NCBI RefSeq assembly: GCF_000757485.1
Contig: NZ_JPYO01000042.1
Span: 333,954-397,953, forward strand
Reading direction: 5' to 3'
Source: Achromobacter sp. RTa
Lineage (GTDB): Bacteria; Pseudomonadota; Gammaproteobacteria; Burkholderiales; Burkholderiaceae_B
Length of the DNA: 64,000 bases
The notes under the pieces are model-generated. The model did no database searches and was not told where the DNA came from. It worked only from the letters and a program-made list of their open reading frames with translations. Position 1 is the stretch's first letter; each line of letters begins with the position of its first letter. The position numbers were made by a program, and so were the translations under genes. Shown here one piece after another: positions 53,404 through 62,707 of this stretch.

Positions 53404-54603
53404 TTATGCGGACTTTCCTGTTCGTGCCCGACGTTTGCGCGCCCAGATCACCAGGCCGGTCACACTCAGCGTCGCAACAAAAATCCCCATGAGCGATATC
53501 AGCACGCGCCCCGGCGTGCCCAGCAGCCGACCGGAGTGCAGCGGCAACTGCGCCTGCATGAATACGTCGCCCCAGGAGCCTTTACCCGGCACCCTTTCGC
53601 CGACGATCGCACCCGTGTCCCCGTCCAGGTAAAGCACGTTGTTCCCCATGCCGTTCTCATCCCGGTCATCTTCCGGCGTGTAGAACGTCACGCCGTAAAT
53701 GCCGAAGCGCTGCGCATAGAAAAGAGACCCGGCGGGAGCTGTCCAGCCTCGGCGGCTGCCCTCGGCCTCGGCTGCCGCGATAGCCTGCTCTCGACGCAGC
53801 AGCGGGTCAGCCAGTTCCCGCTCGCGACTGCCCTGGCGCGACTGAAATGGCGAGGGCGTGAGCGGCGATAAAGCCGACACCAGCGGCTGCATCACTTGCG
53901 TTCCCAGGTTCAGCGACACCGAGGTCACGGCCAGCATCAGCAGCAGACCCCACACCCACACGCCACCCGAGCGATGCACGTCGAAATTGAGTTTCGCGCC
54001 GCCCTGGCGCAGCCGGAAGCTCAGCGACTTACGCCAGCTACGCACATTGGGAAATGAGATACAGAGCGCCAGGAAACAGTCGGCAATCCAGACCGCCGAC
54101 ACCACACCCATCAGCCACACCCCGAATTCGATCCCCCAACCTTTTGGAATGTGCATGGTGTAGTGCAGCTTGTAGAGAAAGGGCAGCAAGTTCTCGCGCG
54201 ACAGCGATATTTGGCCCCACTGCCGCTGCCCCTGGATCTGGCCGGTGGCCGGGTCCACAGCCAGTTGATTGAAGCCGAGGACGTACGGCGCGCCGGTGGC
54301 GGGATCGATGCGCGCGGCCACGCCCAGCATGGCCGTATGGCCGGGCTCCAGCGTTAGCGGCACAAAGCTGACCCGCAGGCGCGGATCAGCCGCCTCGACC
54401 CGGCGCGCCAACTCCAAAGGAGCGAGCGCAGTGGCTGCCGCGCCGGAGACGGCCGTGTACAGTTTGGGATTGGCCCACTCGTCGAGTTCGTGATTCCACG
54501 CGATCACGGCGCCGGTCAAGCCGGCGACGAACAGGAAACCCGCAATGAACAGGCCGCACCAGCGGTGCAGCACCACCATCGCGCCACGCATGCCGCCGCG
54601 CAT
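53404..54603 (-). CDS. PepSY-associated TM helix protein (ferrisiderophore reductase-like)
   Basis: A 399-residue inner-membrane protein with four hydrophobic segments (about 15-33, 145-165, 198-215 and 368-390) and PepSY-type periplasmic regions. VLHRWCGLFIAGFLFVAGLTGAVIAWNHEL is the family N-terminus with the conserved His, and LHYTMHIPKGWG adds further His. Genes of this type follow TonB receptors and may reduce the imported ferric chelate. The start at 54603 overlaps the receptor stop as TGATG. Confidence 0.87.
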   Translation of the reverse strand: MRGGMRGAMVVLHRWCGLFIAGFLFVAGLTGAVIAWNHELDEWANPKLYTAVSGAAATALAPLELARRVEAADPRLRVSFVPLTLEPGHTAMLGVAARIDPATGAPYVLGFNQLAVDPATGQIQGQRQWGQISLSRENLLPFLYKLHYTMHIPKGWGIEFGVWLMGVVSAVWIADCFLALCISFPNVRSWRKSLSFRLRQGGAKLNFDVHRSGGVWVWGLLLMLAVTSVSLNLGTQVMQPLVSALSPLTPSPFQSRQGSRERELADPLLRREQAIAAAEAEGSRRGWTAPAGSLFYAQRFGIYGVTFYTPEDDRDENGMGNNVLYLDGDTGAIVGERVPGKGSWGDVFMQAQLPLHSGRLLGTPGRVLISLMGIFVATLSVTGLVIWARKRRARTGKSA

Positions 54604-57134
54604 CAGAACTGGTAGCGCGCCGACAGCGTCACGCTGCGCGGCTCGCCATAGACGTTGCTCGGAAAGCTCACATTGCCGGACAGCGCGTTGTAGTACTTCT
54701 TGTCGAAGATATTGTTGATGTTGAGCTGCAGATCCAATTTCGGCGTCGCCTGCCAGCCCACCACCAGGTCGGCCAAGGTGTAGGCGTTCTGGGTGATGCG
54801 GAATGGCACGCCGCTCGTGGTGCCCTGGTTGTAAATGGAGCCCTGGCGGTAGATCGAGCCGCCGATGCGCCAGCCCTGCAGGGCGCCAGACAGCCGGTAC
54901 ATCGTCGACAGCTTGAACAGGTGTCGCGGCGTGTCGGTGTCGAACAGCTCGCCCACATTGTCGGGGTTCGCATCCTTGCGATAGCGCGCAATGGCCACCG
55001 TGTAGCCCAGACTCACCTGCCAGTTGGGGGTGATGGCGCCCTGCAACTCGAATTCCACGCCCTGGCTGCGCACCTCGCCTGCGGCCGAGTAGCAGGCGAC
55101 AGTCGGGTAGCCGGCGCATTGGGTCTGATCGGCGCTGCGGAAGGCGCGGTTTTTCTGGTCCATGCGGAACAATGCTGCCGAGGCATTCAGCGCGCCATCG
55201 AAGTATTCGCCCTTGATACCGACTTCATAGTTTTGACCGATCACCGGATCCAGCAGATTGTTGCTGGCATCCATGTAATTTTGAGGCTTGAAGATGTCCG
55301 TGTAGCTGGCATAGACCGAATGCTGGTCGTTCAAGTCGTAGACGATGCCGGCGTACTTTGTCAGTTGGTTATTGATGCTGTAGCGGTTATGCGCACTGAC
55401 GGATGGCGTATTGGCGGTAAAGCTCGGATACGTGTTGACGGTGTCGTTGTAGTCGAACCAGTCCAGCCGTCCGCCCAATATCAGTTTCAGCCGATCGGCC
55501 AGGTTCAGGCGGGTCGTGGCGTATAGGCTTTGCTGGGTGACGTCGGCGTCCATCCAGTCCCGCAGCGGGATGTTGGGATTGGCGACGGCGCTCGGGTCGA
55601 AGTCGTAGAGATCGAGGTCGTCGTAGAGAACCACGCCTTGGCGGCTGTTGCCGTCGAAATCGACGTTGCGGTAGCTGGCGCCCAGTACCAGCTCATGCGT
55701 GCGGCCCAGCAATTCAAAGGGACCGTTGGCATACAGGTCCACGCTGCTCTGCTTTTCCTTGTGGGCGTTGCGCGCGCCTAGTTGGCGGTATTTGTCGGTG
55801 GCGACGTTGTAATTGAGGTAATGGCCCAGCATGTCGACCTCGGCCTGCGCGTAATAGGCCGAGAGATGTGTACGCCAGCCATTGTCGAATCGGTGGTCGA
55901 GCCCCACGAATGCCGAGGTGGTGTTCTTGTTCCAATTTTCCCAGTCATTGGCATACGACGTGGATCGAGGCAGATCCAGATCACTGCCGTCGCGGGCCAC
56001 GGGCAAACCGGTGAAGCCATTGCCATGCAGCCTGCTCTCTTGATGCAGCGCGCTGAGCGTGAGCGTCGTGGAGGCAGCCAGGTCCTTTTCCAGGATCCCG
56101 TAGAAAGTCTGGCCACTGCTGTCTTCGCCGCGCTTGTAGCTTCCGTAATCCTGAGTGGCGATCACGGCGCGGCCGCGCAGGCTGCCGTCCTCGGATAGCG
56201 GCCCGGAGGCGTCCAACTCGGCTCTATAGTGGTCCCAACTGCCGGCGCTCACGTCGACGGATACCTGCGGCACATCGGTCGGCCGCTTGCGCACCAGGTT
56301 GATAGCGGCCGACGGGTTCCCTGCGCCCTGCACCAGCCCGGTGGCGCCACGCACGATCTCCACGCGGTCATAGATGGCCATATCGGTGGACAACAGGTCC
56401 TGCGACAGGTTGGAGCTGTCCAGGCTCACGGGCAGGCCGTCGAACATGATGTTGTCCACATACATGCCGCGCGCATAAAAGGAAGCGCGCTCTGGCCCGA
56501 AGCGCCGGTACGTCAGACCCGGGGCAGCCTGCACCACGTCGTTGATCGTCTGCAGGTTCTGATCCTTGATGAGTTCGCTGGTAATGACGGTGACCGACTG
56601 CGGCGTCTCGCGCATGGAGAGGTTGAGCCGGGTAGCCGTGCCCATGCTGCTGGTGGTGTACGAATCCGTGCCCTCGGTAGTGCCGTCGGCTACCGTTGTG
56701 CCGGTTACCGTGACCATAGGCAGCGTGGCGGCGTCGGACGCGGCCGGCGCGAGCGTTTCGTCGGCTCGCAGCACGAACGCGCCATTGTCCAGTTGCACGG
56801 CCCGCAGGCCGCTACCTGCGAGCAAAAGGCTCAGCGCGCCGGCGGCGGGATGGCGGCCGTTCACGCCGGCCGTGCGCTTGCCTTCGGTTTGCTCGGCGGT
56901 AAAGGTCAACATGATGTTGGCCGTGCTGGCCAACTGGCGCAAAGCTGGCGCCAGCGGCCCGGCGGCAATCCTGAAGTCGACGACGGCGGCCCCTGCAGCA
57001 GCAGGCGTGGCGCCTTGCGCAAACACGGCGGCCGGAGCGCCGGCCACGAGGGCGACAGTCAGCGTCAGGCCGGCAAGCGCAGTAGACGATGGATATGGGC
57101 GCTCCGAATCGTGGGCGCGGTGCAGGTTCGGCAT
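54603..57134 (-). CDS. TonB-dependent siderophore receptor with signalling domain (FpvA/FecA-like)
   Basis: An 843-residue outer-membrane receptor. A signal peptide (ends near AAVFAQG) is followed by the STN domain (about 50-125: VDFRIAAGPLAPALRQLASTANIMLTF), which contacts FecR. A plug follows (MRETPQSVTVITSELIKDQNLQTINDVVQAAPG), then a 22-strand barrel ending YGEPRSVTLSARYQF with the terminal Phe. It imports a ferric siderophore using TonB energy and signals to FecR and the sigma factor. The siderophore is unknown. A GGAAG site precedes the ATG; the 102-bp gap before it contains an A/T-rich stretch that may be the ECF-dependent promoter. Confidence 0.93.
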   Translation of the reverse strand: MPNLHRAHDSERPYPSSTALAGLTLTVALVAGAPAAVFAQGATPAAAGAAVVDFRIAAGPLAPALRQLASTANIMLTFTAEQTEGKRTAGVNGRHPAAGALSLLLAGSGLRAVQLDNGAFVLRADETLAPAASDAATLPMVTVTGTTVADGTTEGTDSYTTSSMGTATRLNLSMRETPQSVTVITSELIKDQNLQTINDVVQAAPGLTYRRFGPERASFYARGMYVDNIMFDGLPVSLDSSNLSQDLLSTDMAIYDRVEIVRGATGLVQGAGNPSAAINLVRKRPTDVPQVSVDVSAGSWDHYRAELDASGPLSEDGSLRGRAVIATQDYGSYKRGEDSSGQTFYGILEKDLAASTTLTLSALHQESRLHGNGFTGLPVARDGSDLDLPRSTSYANDWENWNKNTTSAFVGLDHRFDNGWRTHLSAYYAQAEVDMLGHYLNYNVATDKYRQLGARNAHKEKQSSVDLYANGPFELLGRTHELVLGASYRNVDFDGNSRQGVVLYDDLDLYDFDPSAVANPNIPLRDWMDADVTQQSLYATTRLNLADRLKLILGGRLDWFDYNDTVNTYPSFTANTPSVSAHNRYSINNQLTKYAGIVYDLNDQHSVYASYTDIFKPQNYMDASNNLLDPVIGQNYEVGIKGEYFDGALNASAALFRMDQKNRAFRSADQTQCAGYPTVACYSAAGEVRSQGVEFELQGAITPNWQVSLGYTVAIARYRKDANPDNVGELFDTDTPRHLFKLSTMYRLSGALQGWRIGGSIYRQGSIYNQGTTSGVPFRITQNAYTLADLVVGWQATPKLDLQLNINNIFDKKYYNALSGNVSFPSNVYGEPRSVTLSARYQF

Positions 57135-57236
57135 GTTCTTCCTCTGGATTGGACCTCCGAAATTTCCGGTCCCTCTCAGGTAGGTGCCGCGAACACGCCA
57201 ATCGGGCAGTCAATTCGAGAAATTTTTTTACCAGCC

Positions 57237-58250
57237 TCAATCGGCCGGTACGATCGTCGCCCAGAAACGGGTGCGCCATTGCACGCGTACCGGCAGCACG
57301 CTGGGCAGCGTAGCCAGGATGCGGTCGGTGTCCGCCAATGGAAAGACACCCGAAAGGCGCAGATTCGCGATTTGCGGATCGACGCGCAGCACGCCCGTCC
57401 GATAGCGATCCAGTTCGGCAGCAAACTCGCCCAGCCGCTGCTCGTCGGCCACCAGCTGACCCCGCGCCCATGCGTCGGTCTGCTCATTGATCGAGCGCGG
57501 CGCCTCGACGGCATCGCGGCTGAACCGGGTCTGCTGGCCGGCGTGCAGCACACTCGCACTGCCGGACCCGGCCCAGGGAGAGACTTCCACTGCGCTTTCC
57601 AGAACCGCCACAGTGGTGCGTCCAGCGTGCTGCCTTACGGTGAACCGTGTACCCAGCGAACGGATGCTGCCTTCCGCGGTCGCCACCAAAAGCGGCCGCG
57701 GATCGACCAGCCCCGGCCCATGGCGAGTGACAACCATGATCTCGCCCGCCACCAGCAAGATACGGCGCTGGCTCGCATCAAAGCGCACATTGACCGCGCT
57801 ATCCGTGTTCAGCGTCAGCCGGGTACCGTCCTCCAGCGTGAAGTCGCGTTGCTCACCAGTGTTGCTGCGGTAGTCGGCCGTTCGGGCCTGCCAGGTCTCA
57901 GTGCGCGAAGCGAGCAGCCCGGCGCTGGTGGCTATCCCTCCCCACAGGAGCATTCGGGTGACCCGCCGGCGGGCGTTGGAGGACGGCTGATCGGTCGTGC
58001 CGTAGGACGACAGGGCCGCGTAAGCCGGAGCACGCTCCAGCGATTTCATCCGGCCCGTGACAGATTCGACATGTTGCCAGGCGGCTTCATGATCGACATG
58101 TGCCTGGCGCCATTGGCGCCATTGGTGTTGCTGCTCATCGCCGGCCTCTCCGGACATCAGCAGCGTGAGCCAGTCCGCCGCTGCATCCGCGGTAGCCCGG
58201 CTGATGATCCGGCCGTTTGGCAGGGTCAGCGTGTCTTTATGAGAGGCCAT
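57237..58250 (-). CDS. fecR: FecR family anti-sigma/sigma regulator
   Basis: A 337-residue protein with a cytoplasmic N-terminal domain (ADWLTLLMSGEAGDEQQHQWRQWRQAHVDHEAAWQHVE), a short hydrophobic segment (about 98-115, LLWGGIATSAGLLA), the FecR domain (GEQRDFTLEDGTRLTLNTDSAVNVRF) and an STN-like C-terminus (LRLSGVFPLADTDRILATLPSVLPV). It passes the receptor signal across the inner membrane to the sigma factor encoded 4 bp upstream. Confidence 0.9.
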   Translation of the reverse strand: MASHKDTLTLPNGRIISRATADAAADWLTLLMSGEAGDEQQHQWRQWRQAHVDHEAAWQHVESVTGRMKSLERAPAYAALSSYGTTDQPSSNARRRVTRMLLWGGIATSAGLLASRTETWQARTADYRSNTGEQRDFTLEDGTRLTLNTDSAVNVRFDASQRRILLVAGEIMVVTRHGPGLVDPRPLLVATAEGSIRSLGTRFTVRQHAGRTTVAVLESAVEVSPWAGSGSASVLHAGQQTRFSRDAVEAPRSINEQTDAWARGQLVADEQRLGEFAAELDRYRTGVLRVDPQIANLRLSGVFPLADTDRILATLPSVLPVRVQWRTRFWATIVPAD

Positions 58251-58254
58251 GAGC

Positions 58255-58767
58255 TCAGGTCGCCAGCGCGAACATGCATTCGCGGTTGGCCCTGGTCAGA
58301 TACTGCTTTACGGAACTGGTCGAAGTCCTCAAGCGCTCGGCGATTTCGGCGTAGCTCAGTTCAACCAGGTGAGCCAACAGAAAGGCTTCTCGAACCTTGG
58401 GAGGCAGGCCATCGAGCACACGGTCGAGCTGCTGCAGGCTTTCGACGGCCATTAGCTGTGCTTCCGGCGAGGGAGCCACTTCTTCCGGCAGGCTGGCGAG
58501 AGCCTCGAGGTAAGCGGTTTCGAGCAACTGCCGGCGATGGCGATGTGCGAGGAGCCGCCGGGCAACCGTCGCCAGAAACGGACGCGGCTCCCGGATCTCG
58601 ACGGCCGCGGTCTTGCGGTCCAGCAGGCTTAGAAAAGTGTCCTGCGCCAGGTCGGCTGCTGCGAAAGTGTCGCCGACGCGCCTGCGCAGCCAACCCTGGA
58701 GCCACTTGCCGTGCTCGACATACAGTCCTGCCAAATCATCGGTGATAGGTAAGTCCTGGGCTGGCAT
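58255..58767 (-). CDS. fecI: ECF sigma factor, FecI-like
   Basis: A 170-residue sigma factor. Region 2 includes GDTFAAADLAQDTFLSLLDRK and PRPFLATVARRLLAHRHRR; region 4 has LPPKVREAFLLAHLVELSYAEIAERLRTSTSSVKQYLTRA, a clear helix-turn-helix. It directs transcription of the receptor operon when signalled through FecR. The start at 58767 (MPAQDL) was chosen on family N-terminus; ATG 58791 is the alternative, and neither has a strong ribosome site. A Fur-box-like sequence lies just upstream. Confidence 0.9.
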   Translation of the reverse strand: MPAQDLPITDDLAGLYVEHGKWLQGWLRRRVGDTFAAADLAQDTFLSLLDRKTAAVEIREPRPFLATVARRLLAHRHRRQLLETAYLEALASLPEEVAPSPEAQLMAVESLQQLDRVLDGLPPKVREAFLLAHLVELSYAEIAERLRTSTSSVKQYLTRANRECMFALAT

Positions 58768-58795
58768 GAGGACAGGATATGGAAACCACAAATCA

Positions 58796-58814
58796 AATGA
58801 GAATTGATCGCATT
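58796..58814. promoter_or_regulatory. probable Fur box upstream of fecI
   Basis: AATGAGAATTGATCGCATT agrees with the Fur consensus arms (AATGAGAAT and ATTCTCATT) at 15 of 18 positions. It lies 29 bp upstream of the sigma factor start, the expected place for iron repression of an FecIR system. Confidence 0.65.
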
Positions 58815-58863
58815 ATACATAATGCGCCGTGCCTTCCAATATGTAACAGCTGCCCTTCCCCCC

Positions 58864-58891
58864 TTGAAGCCTAGAACATCATCCCTATAAT
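58864..58891 (+). promoter_or_regulatory. groESL promoter
   Basis: -35 TTGAAG (58864-58869), 16-bp spacer, -10 TATAAT (58886-58891), directly before the CIRCE element. The overlapping CTTGAAG and CCCTATA with a 13-bp gap also resemble a heat-shock sigma-32 promoter, so dual control is possible. Confidence 0.7.
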
Positions 58892-58917
58892 TAGCACTCG
58901 ACACCGGTGAGTGCTAA
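58891..58917. promoter_or_regulatory. CIRCE operator (HrcA site)
   Basis: Perfect TTAGCACTC-N9-GAGTGCTAA inverted repeat, the classic CIRCE element bound by the heat-shock repressor HrcA. It lies 58 bp upstream of groES and overlaps the end of the -10 box. Confidence 0.95.
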
Positions 58918-58975
58918 CAACGTTCCCGGGCCCAACCGATCATTCTCTTCTTCTTTTAAGTAACAGGAGTTCCAC

Positions 58976-59263
58976 ATGGCCTTGCGTCCCCTGGGCGATC
59001 GCGTGATCGTCAAACGCCTCGAAAACGAGCGCAAGACTGCCTCGGGCATCGTCATTCCCGACAGCGCCGCTGAAAAGCCTGATCAAGGTGAAGTCGTGGC
59101 CGTCGGCCCCGGCAAGAAGACCGAAGACGGCAAGATCCTGCCCGTCGACCTGAAGGCTGGCGACAAGGTTCTGTTCGGCAAGTATGCCGGCCAGTCCGTG
59201 AAGGTTGACGGCGAAGAGCTGCTCGTCATCCGCGAGGACGAAATCCTCGCCGTGGTCCAGTAA
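58976..59263 (+). CDS. groES: co-chaperonin GroES
   Basis: A 95-residue 10-kDa chaperonin of full length. [46 protein letters not shown] includes the mobile loop (about 17-32), and [17 protein letters not shown] ends it. It caps the GroEL ring. It starts after a good AGGAG site and is 37 bp upstream of groEL. Confidence 0.98.
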   Translation: MALRPLGDRVIVKRLENERKTASGIVIPDSAAEKPDQGEVVAVGPGKKTEDGKILPVDLKAGDKVLFGKYAGQSVKVDGEELLVIREDEILAVVQ

Positions 59264-59297
59264 ACCCTGCCTCAAACGAATTTTCGAAGGAAGCTAA

Positions 59298-60941
<1,644 letters not shown>

Positions 60942-60963
60942 GTCCCGCCATTCGTGCAAGGCC

Positions 60964-60983
60964 TCCCCGGCTTCGGCCGGGGA
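60964..60983 (+). terminator. UUCG-loop hairpin after groEL
   Basis: Perfect 8-bp stem TCCCCGGC / GCCGGGGA closed by a TTCG tetraloop, 22 bp after the stop codon. Probably transcript-stabilising or a first terminator. Confidence 0.7.
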
Positions 60984-60996
60984 ATGCAGTATCCCG

Positions 60997-61034
60997 AAAA
61001 ACCCCCGGTCCTTCGCCCCGGGGGTTTTTCTTTT
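60997..61034 (+). terminator. rho-independent terminator of groESL
   Basis: 12-bp perfect stem AAAAACCCCCGG / CCGGGGGTTTTT with a 9-nt loop, followed by CTTTTT. A textbook intrinsic terminator. Confidence 0.92.
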
Positions 61035-61137
61035 TCCACCGTCCGCATGCCGGTGGACACGTTTGCGCACAGTCTTACGGTTTCCCCGCGGCGCATGCGT
61101 CCCTACAATAGGGGTTCCCCGGAACGAGCCTTACCCC

Positions 61138-62064
61138 ATGCGCATATTCAAGACTCTGCTGCGTGCCCTGCGTCCGTCCGAGATCGGCGGGCTGTTGATG
61201 GATTCCGCCAGGCAGTGGTCCACCCACCGGGCGTCGAGCAAGGGCGCCGCACTGGCCCTGTACATGGTGTTCTCCCTGGCGCCCATGCTGATCCTGGTGA
61301 TCGCGGTGGCGGGCGCCTTCTTCGGCGAGGACGCCGTGCGCTCGGAGCTGTTTTCGCAGCTGCGCGACCTCACCGGCGAACGCGGCGCCGAAGTCATCCA
61401 GACGGTGCTGGCCAGCGCGCACGAGTCCGGCGGCGGCTGGATCGCCGCGCTGATCTCGATTTTCGTGCTGATTTTCAGCGCCACGACGGCCTTCGCCGAA
61501 TTGAAGGCCAGCCTGGACGATCTCTGGGAGGTGTCCGGCAACCAGAAGGGCGGCCTGCACGGCATGGTGCGCAGCCGCATGCTGTCGTTCGGCCTGGTGC
61601 TGGTTCTGGCGCTGTTCCTGCTGATTTCCCTGACCGTGAATGCGGGGCTGGGAGCCGCGCGCGGCTACTACGGCGACTTGTGGACGGCCTCGTCCTTCGC
61701 CCTGGTGGCGGAATGGATTTCCAATCTGTTTTCCTTCTCGGTGGTCGCGGCGCTATTCGCGGTGATCTTCAAGCTGCTGCCCAGCGCGAAGATCTCATGG
61801 GCGGACGTGATTCCCGGCGCCATCGTGACGGCGGCGCTGTTCCTCGTCGGCAAATGGGGAATCGGCGTGTACCTGAGCCGCGGCGCCGCCGTATCGGCTT
61901 ATGGCGCGGCGGGCTCGCTGATCGCCCTGTTGCTCTGGATCTACTATTCGGCGCAGATTTTCTTCTTCGGCGCCGTCTTCACGCGGCAATTCGCGCTGCG
62001 CTTCGGCCGGGAGCAGCCGGCCGCGGCGCAACCGGCGGCGCCGGACGGCAATCCCGGCGCCTGA
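61138..62064 (+). CDS. YihY/virulence factor BrkB family membrane protein
   Basis: A 308-residue inner-membrane protein with about six helices. SSKGAALALYMVFSLAPMLILVIAVAGAFFG, the TTAFAELKASLDDLWEV loop and GIGVYLSRGAAVSAYGAAGSLIALLLWIYYSAQIFFFGAVFTRQFA are characteristic. The family was once annotated as ribonuclease BN but is now regarded as a membrane protein of unknown function. ATG 61138 fits the family start; the frame is open to 61063. Confidence 0.88.
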   Translation: MRIFKTLLRALRPSEIGGLLMDSARQWSTHRASSKGAALALYMVFSLAPMLILVIAVAGAFFGEDAVRSELFSQLRDLTGERGAEVIQTVLASAHESGGGWIAALISIFVLIFSATTAFAELKASLDDLWEVSGNQKGGLHGMVRSRMLSFGLVLVLALFLLISLTVNAGLGAARGYYGDLWTASSFALVAEWISNLFSFSVVAALFAVIFKLLPSAKISWADVIPGAIVTAALFLVGKWGIGVYLSRGAAVSAYGAAGSLIALLLWIYYSAQIFFFGAVFTRQFALRFGREQPAAAQPAAPDGNPGA

Positions 62065-62074
62065 TTCTTCCGGC

Positions 62075-62566
62075 TCAGTTCTCGTCGCGGGTTTCCAGCC
62101 CCGCCATCAAGCGCAGGCATTTCAGGAACACGGGACGCAGCTCCTCGGGCACGGGCGCCAGCACCTGAGCCTCCACCGCCGCGTCCTCCGGCAGGATGCG
62201 CGCCAGCAATTCGACGCCTTCGTCCGTGATTTCCAGCGCGTAGGCGCGGCCGTCCTCGGCGGAGCGCGTGCGGCGCACATACCCCTTCTTCGTCATGCGC
62301 GCGATCATTTCGGCAAAGGAATTGCGGTCCAGCGCGATCAGTTCGGCGATGCGGTTCTGCGTGGCGCCCGGGTTCTGGTAGACCGTTATCAGCAAGGCCT
62401 TCTGGCGCGGGGTCAGGTCCTCGTCGGGAAAAGCCTGGGTGAACAGGCCCTCCGCCCGGAAATGGGCGCGGCGCAGCAGGTGGGACGCCACGTGGGTCAG
62501 GTCGAATTCATTCAGGGCGCGGAGCTTGGCCTGGCCGGCGCGGGCGGGTCTGGCTGTGGCGGTCAT
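62075..62566 (-). CDS. MarR family transcriptional regulator
   Basis: A 163-residue winged-helix regulator. LTPRQKALLITVYQNPGATQNRIAELIALDRNSFAEMIARMTKKGYVRRTRSAEDGRAYALEITDEGVELL covers the whole DNA-binding domain. It is divergent from an aldehyde dehydrogenase gene and probably represses it, with a phenolic or related ligand relieving repression. The start at 62566 matches the family; ATG 62626 would add 20 residues lacking similarity. Confidence 0.9.
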   Translation of the reverse strand: MTATARPARAGQAKLRALNEFDLTHVASHLLRRAHFRAEGLFTQAFPDEDLTPRQKALLITVYQNPGATQNRIAELIALDRNSFAEMIARMTKKGYVRRTRSAEDGRAYALEITDEGVELLARILPEDAAVEAQVLAPVPEELRPVFLKCLRLMAGLETRDEN

Positions 62567-62667
62567 CGGACTTCCATGGAGTACTGCCTGGGGATTGTAG
62601 GCGCTGGCGTTCCGGAAAATGCGCATTGACTTGAGGCGGAGGGCTGCCTATGATCTTCGAAATATAG

Positions 62668-62679
62668 TACGTATACGTA
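62668..62679. promoter_or_regulatory. palindrome between the MarR and aldehyde dehydrogenase genes
   Basis: TACGTATACGTA is a perfect 12-bp palindrome in an AT-rich island, 28 bp before the dehydrogenase start and about 100 bp from the MarR start. Likely MarR operator. Confidence 0.6.
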
Positions 62680-62707
62680 TTTATTTGCATCATAGCAGAG
62701 GCCCGGC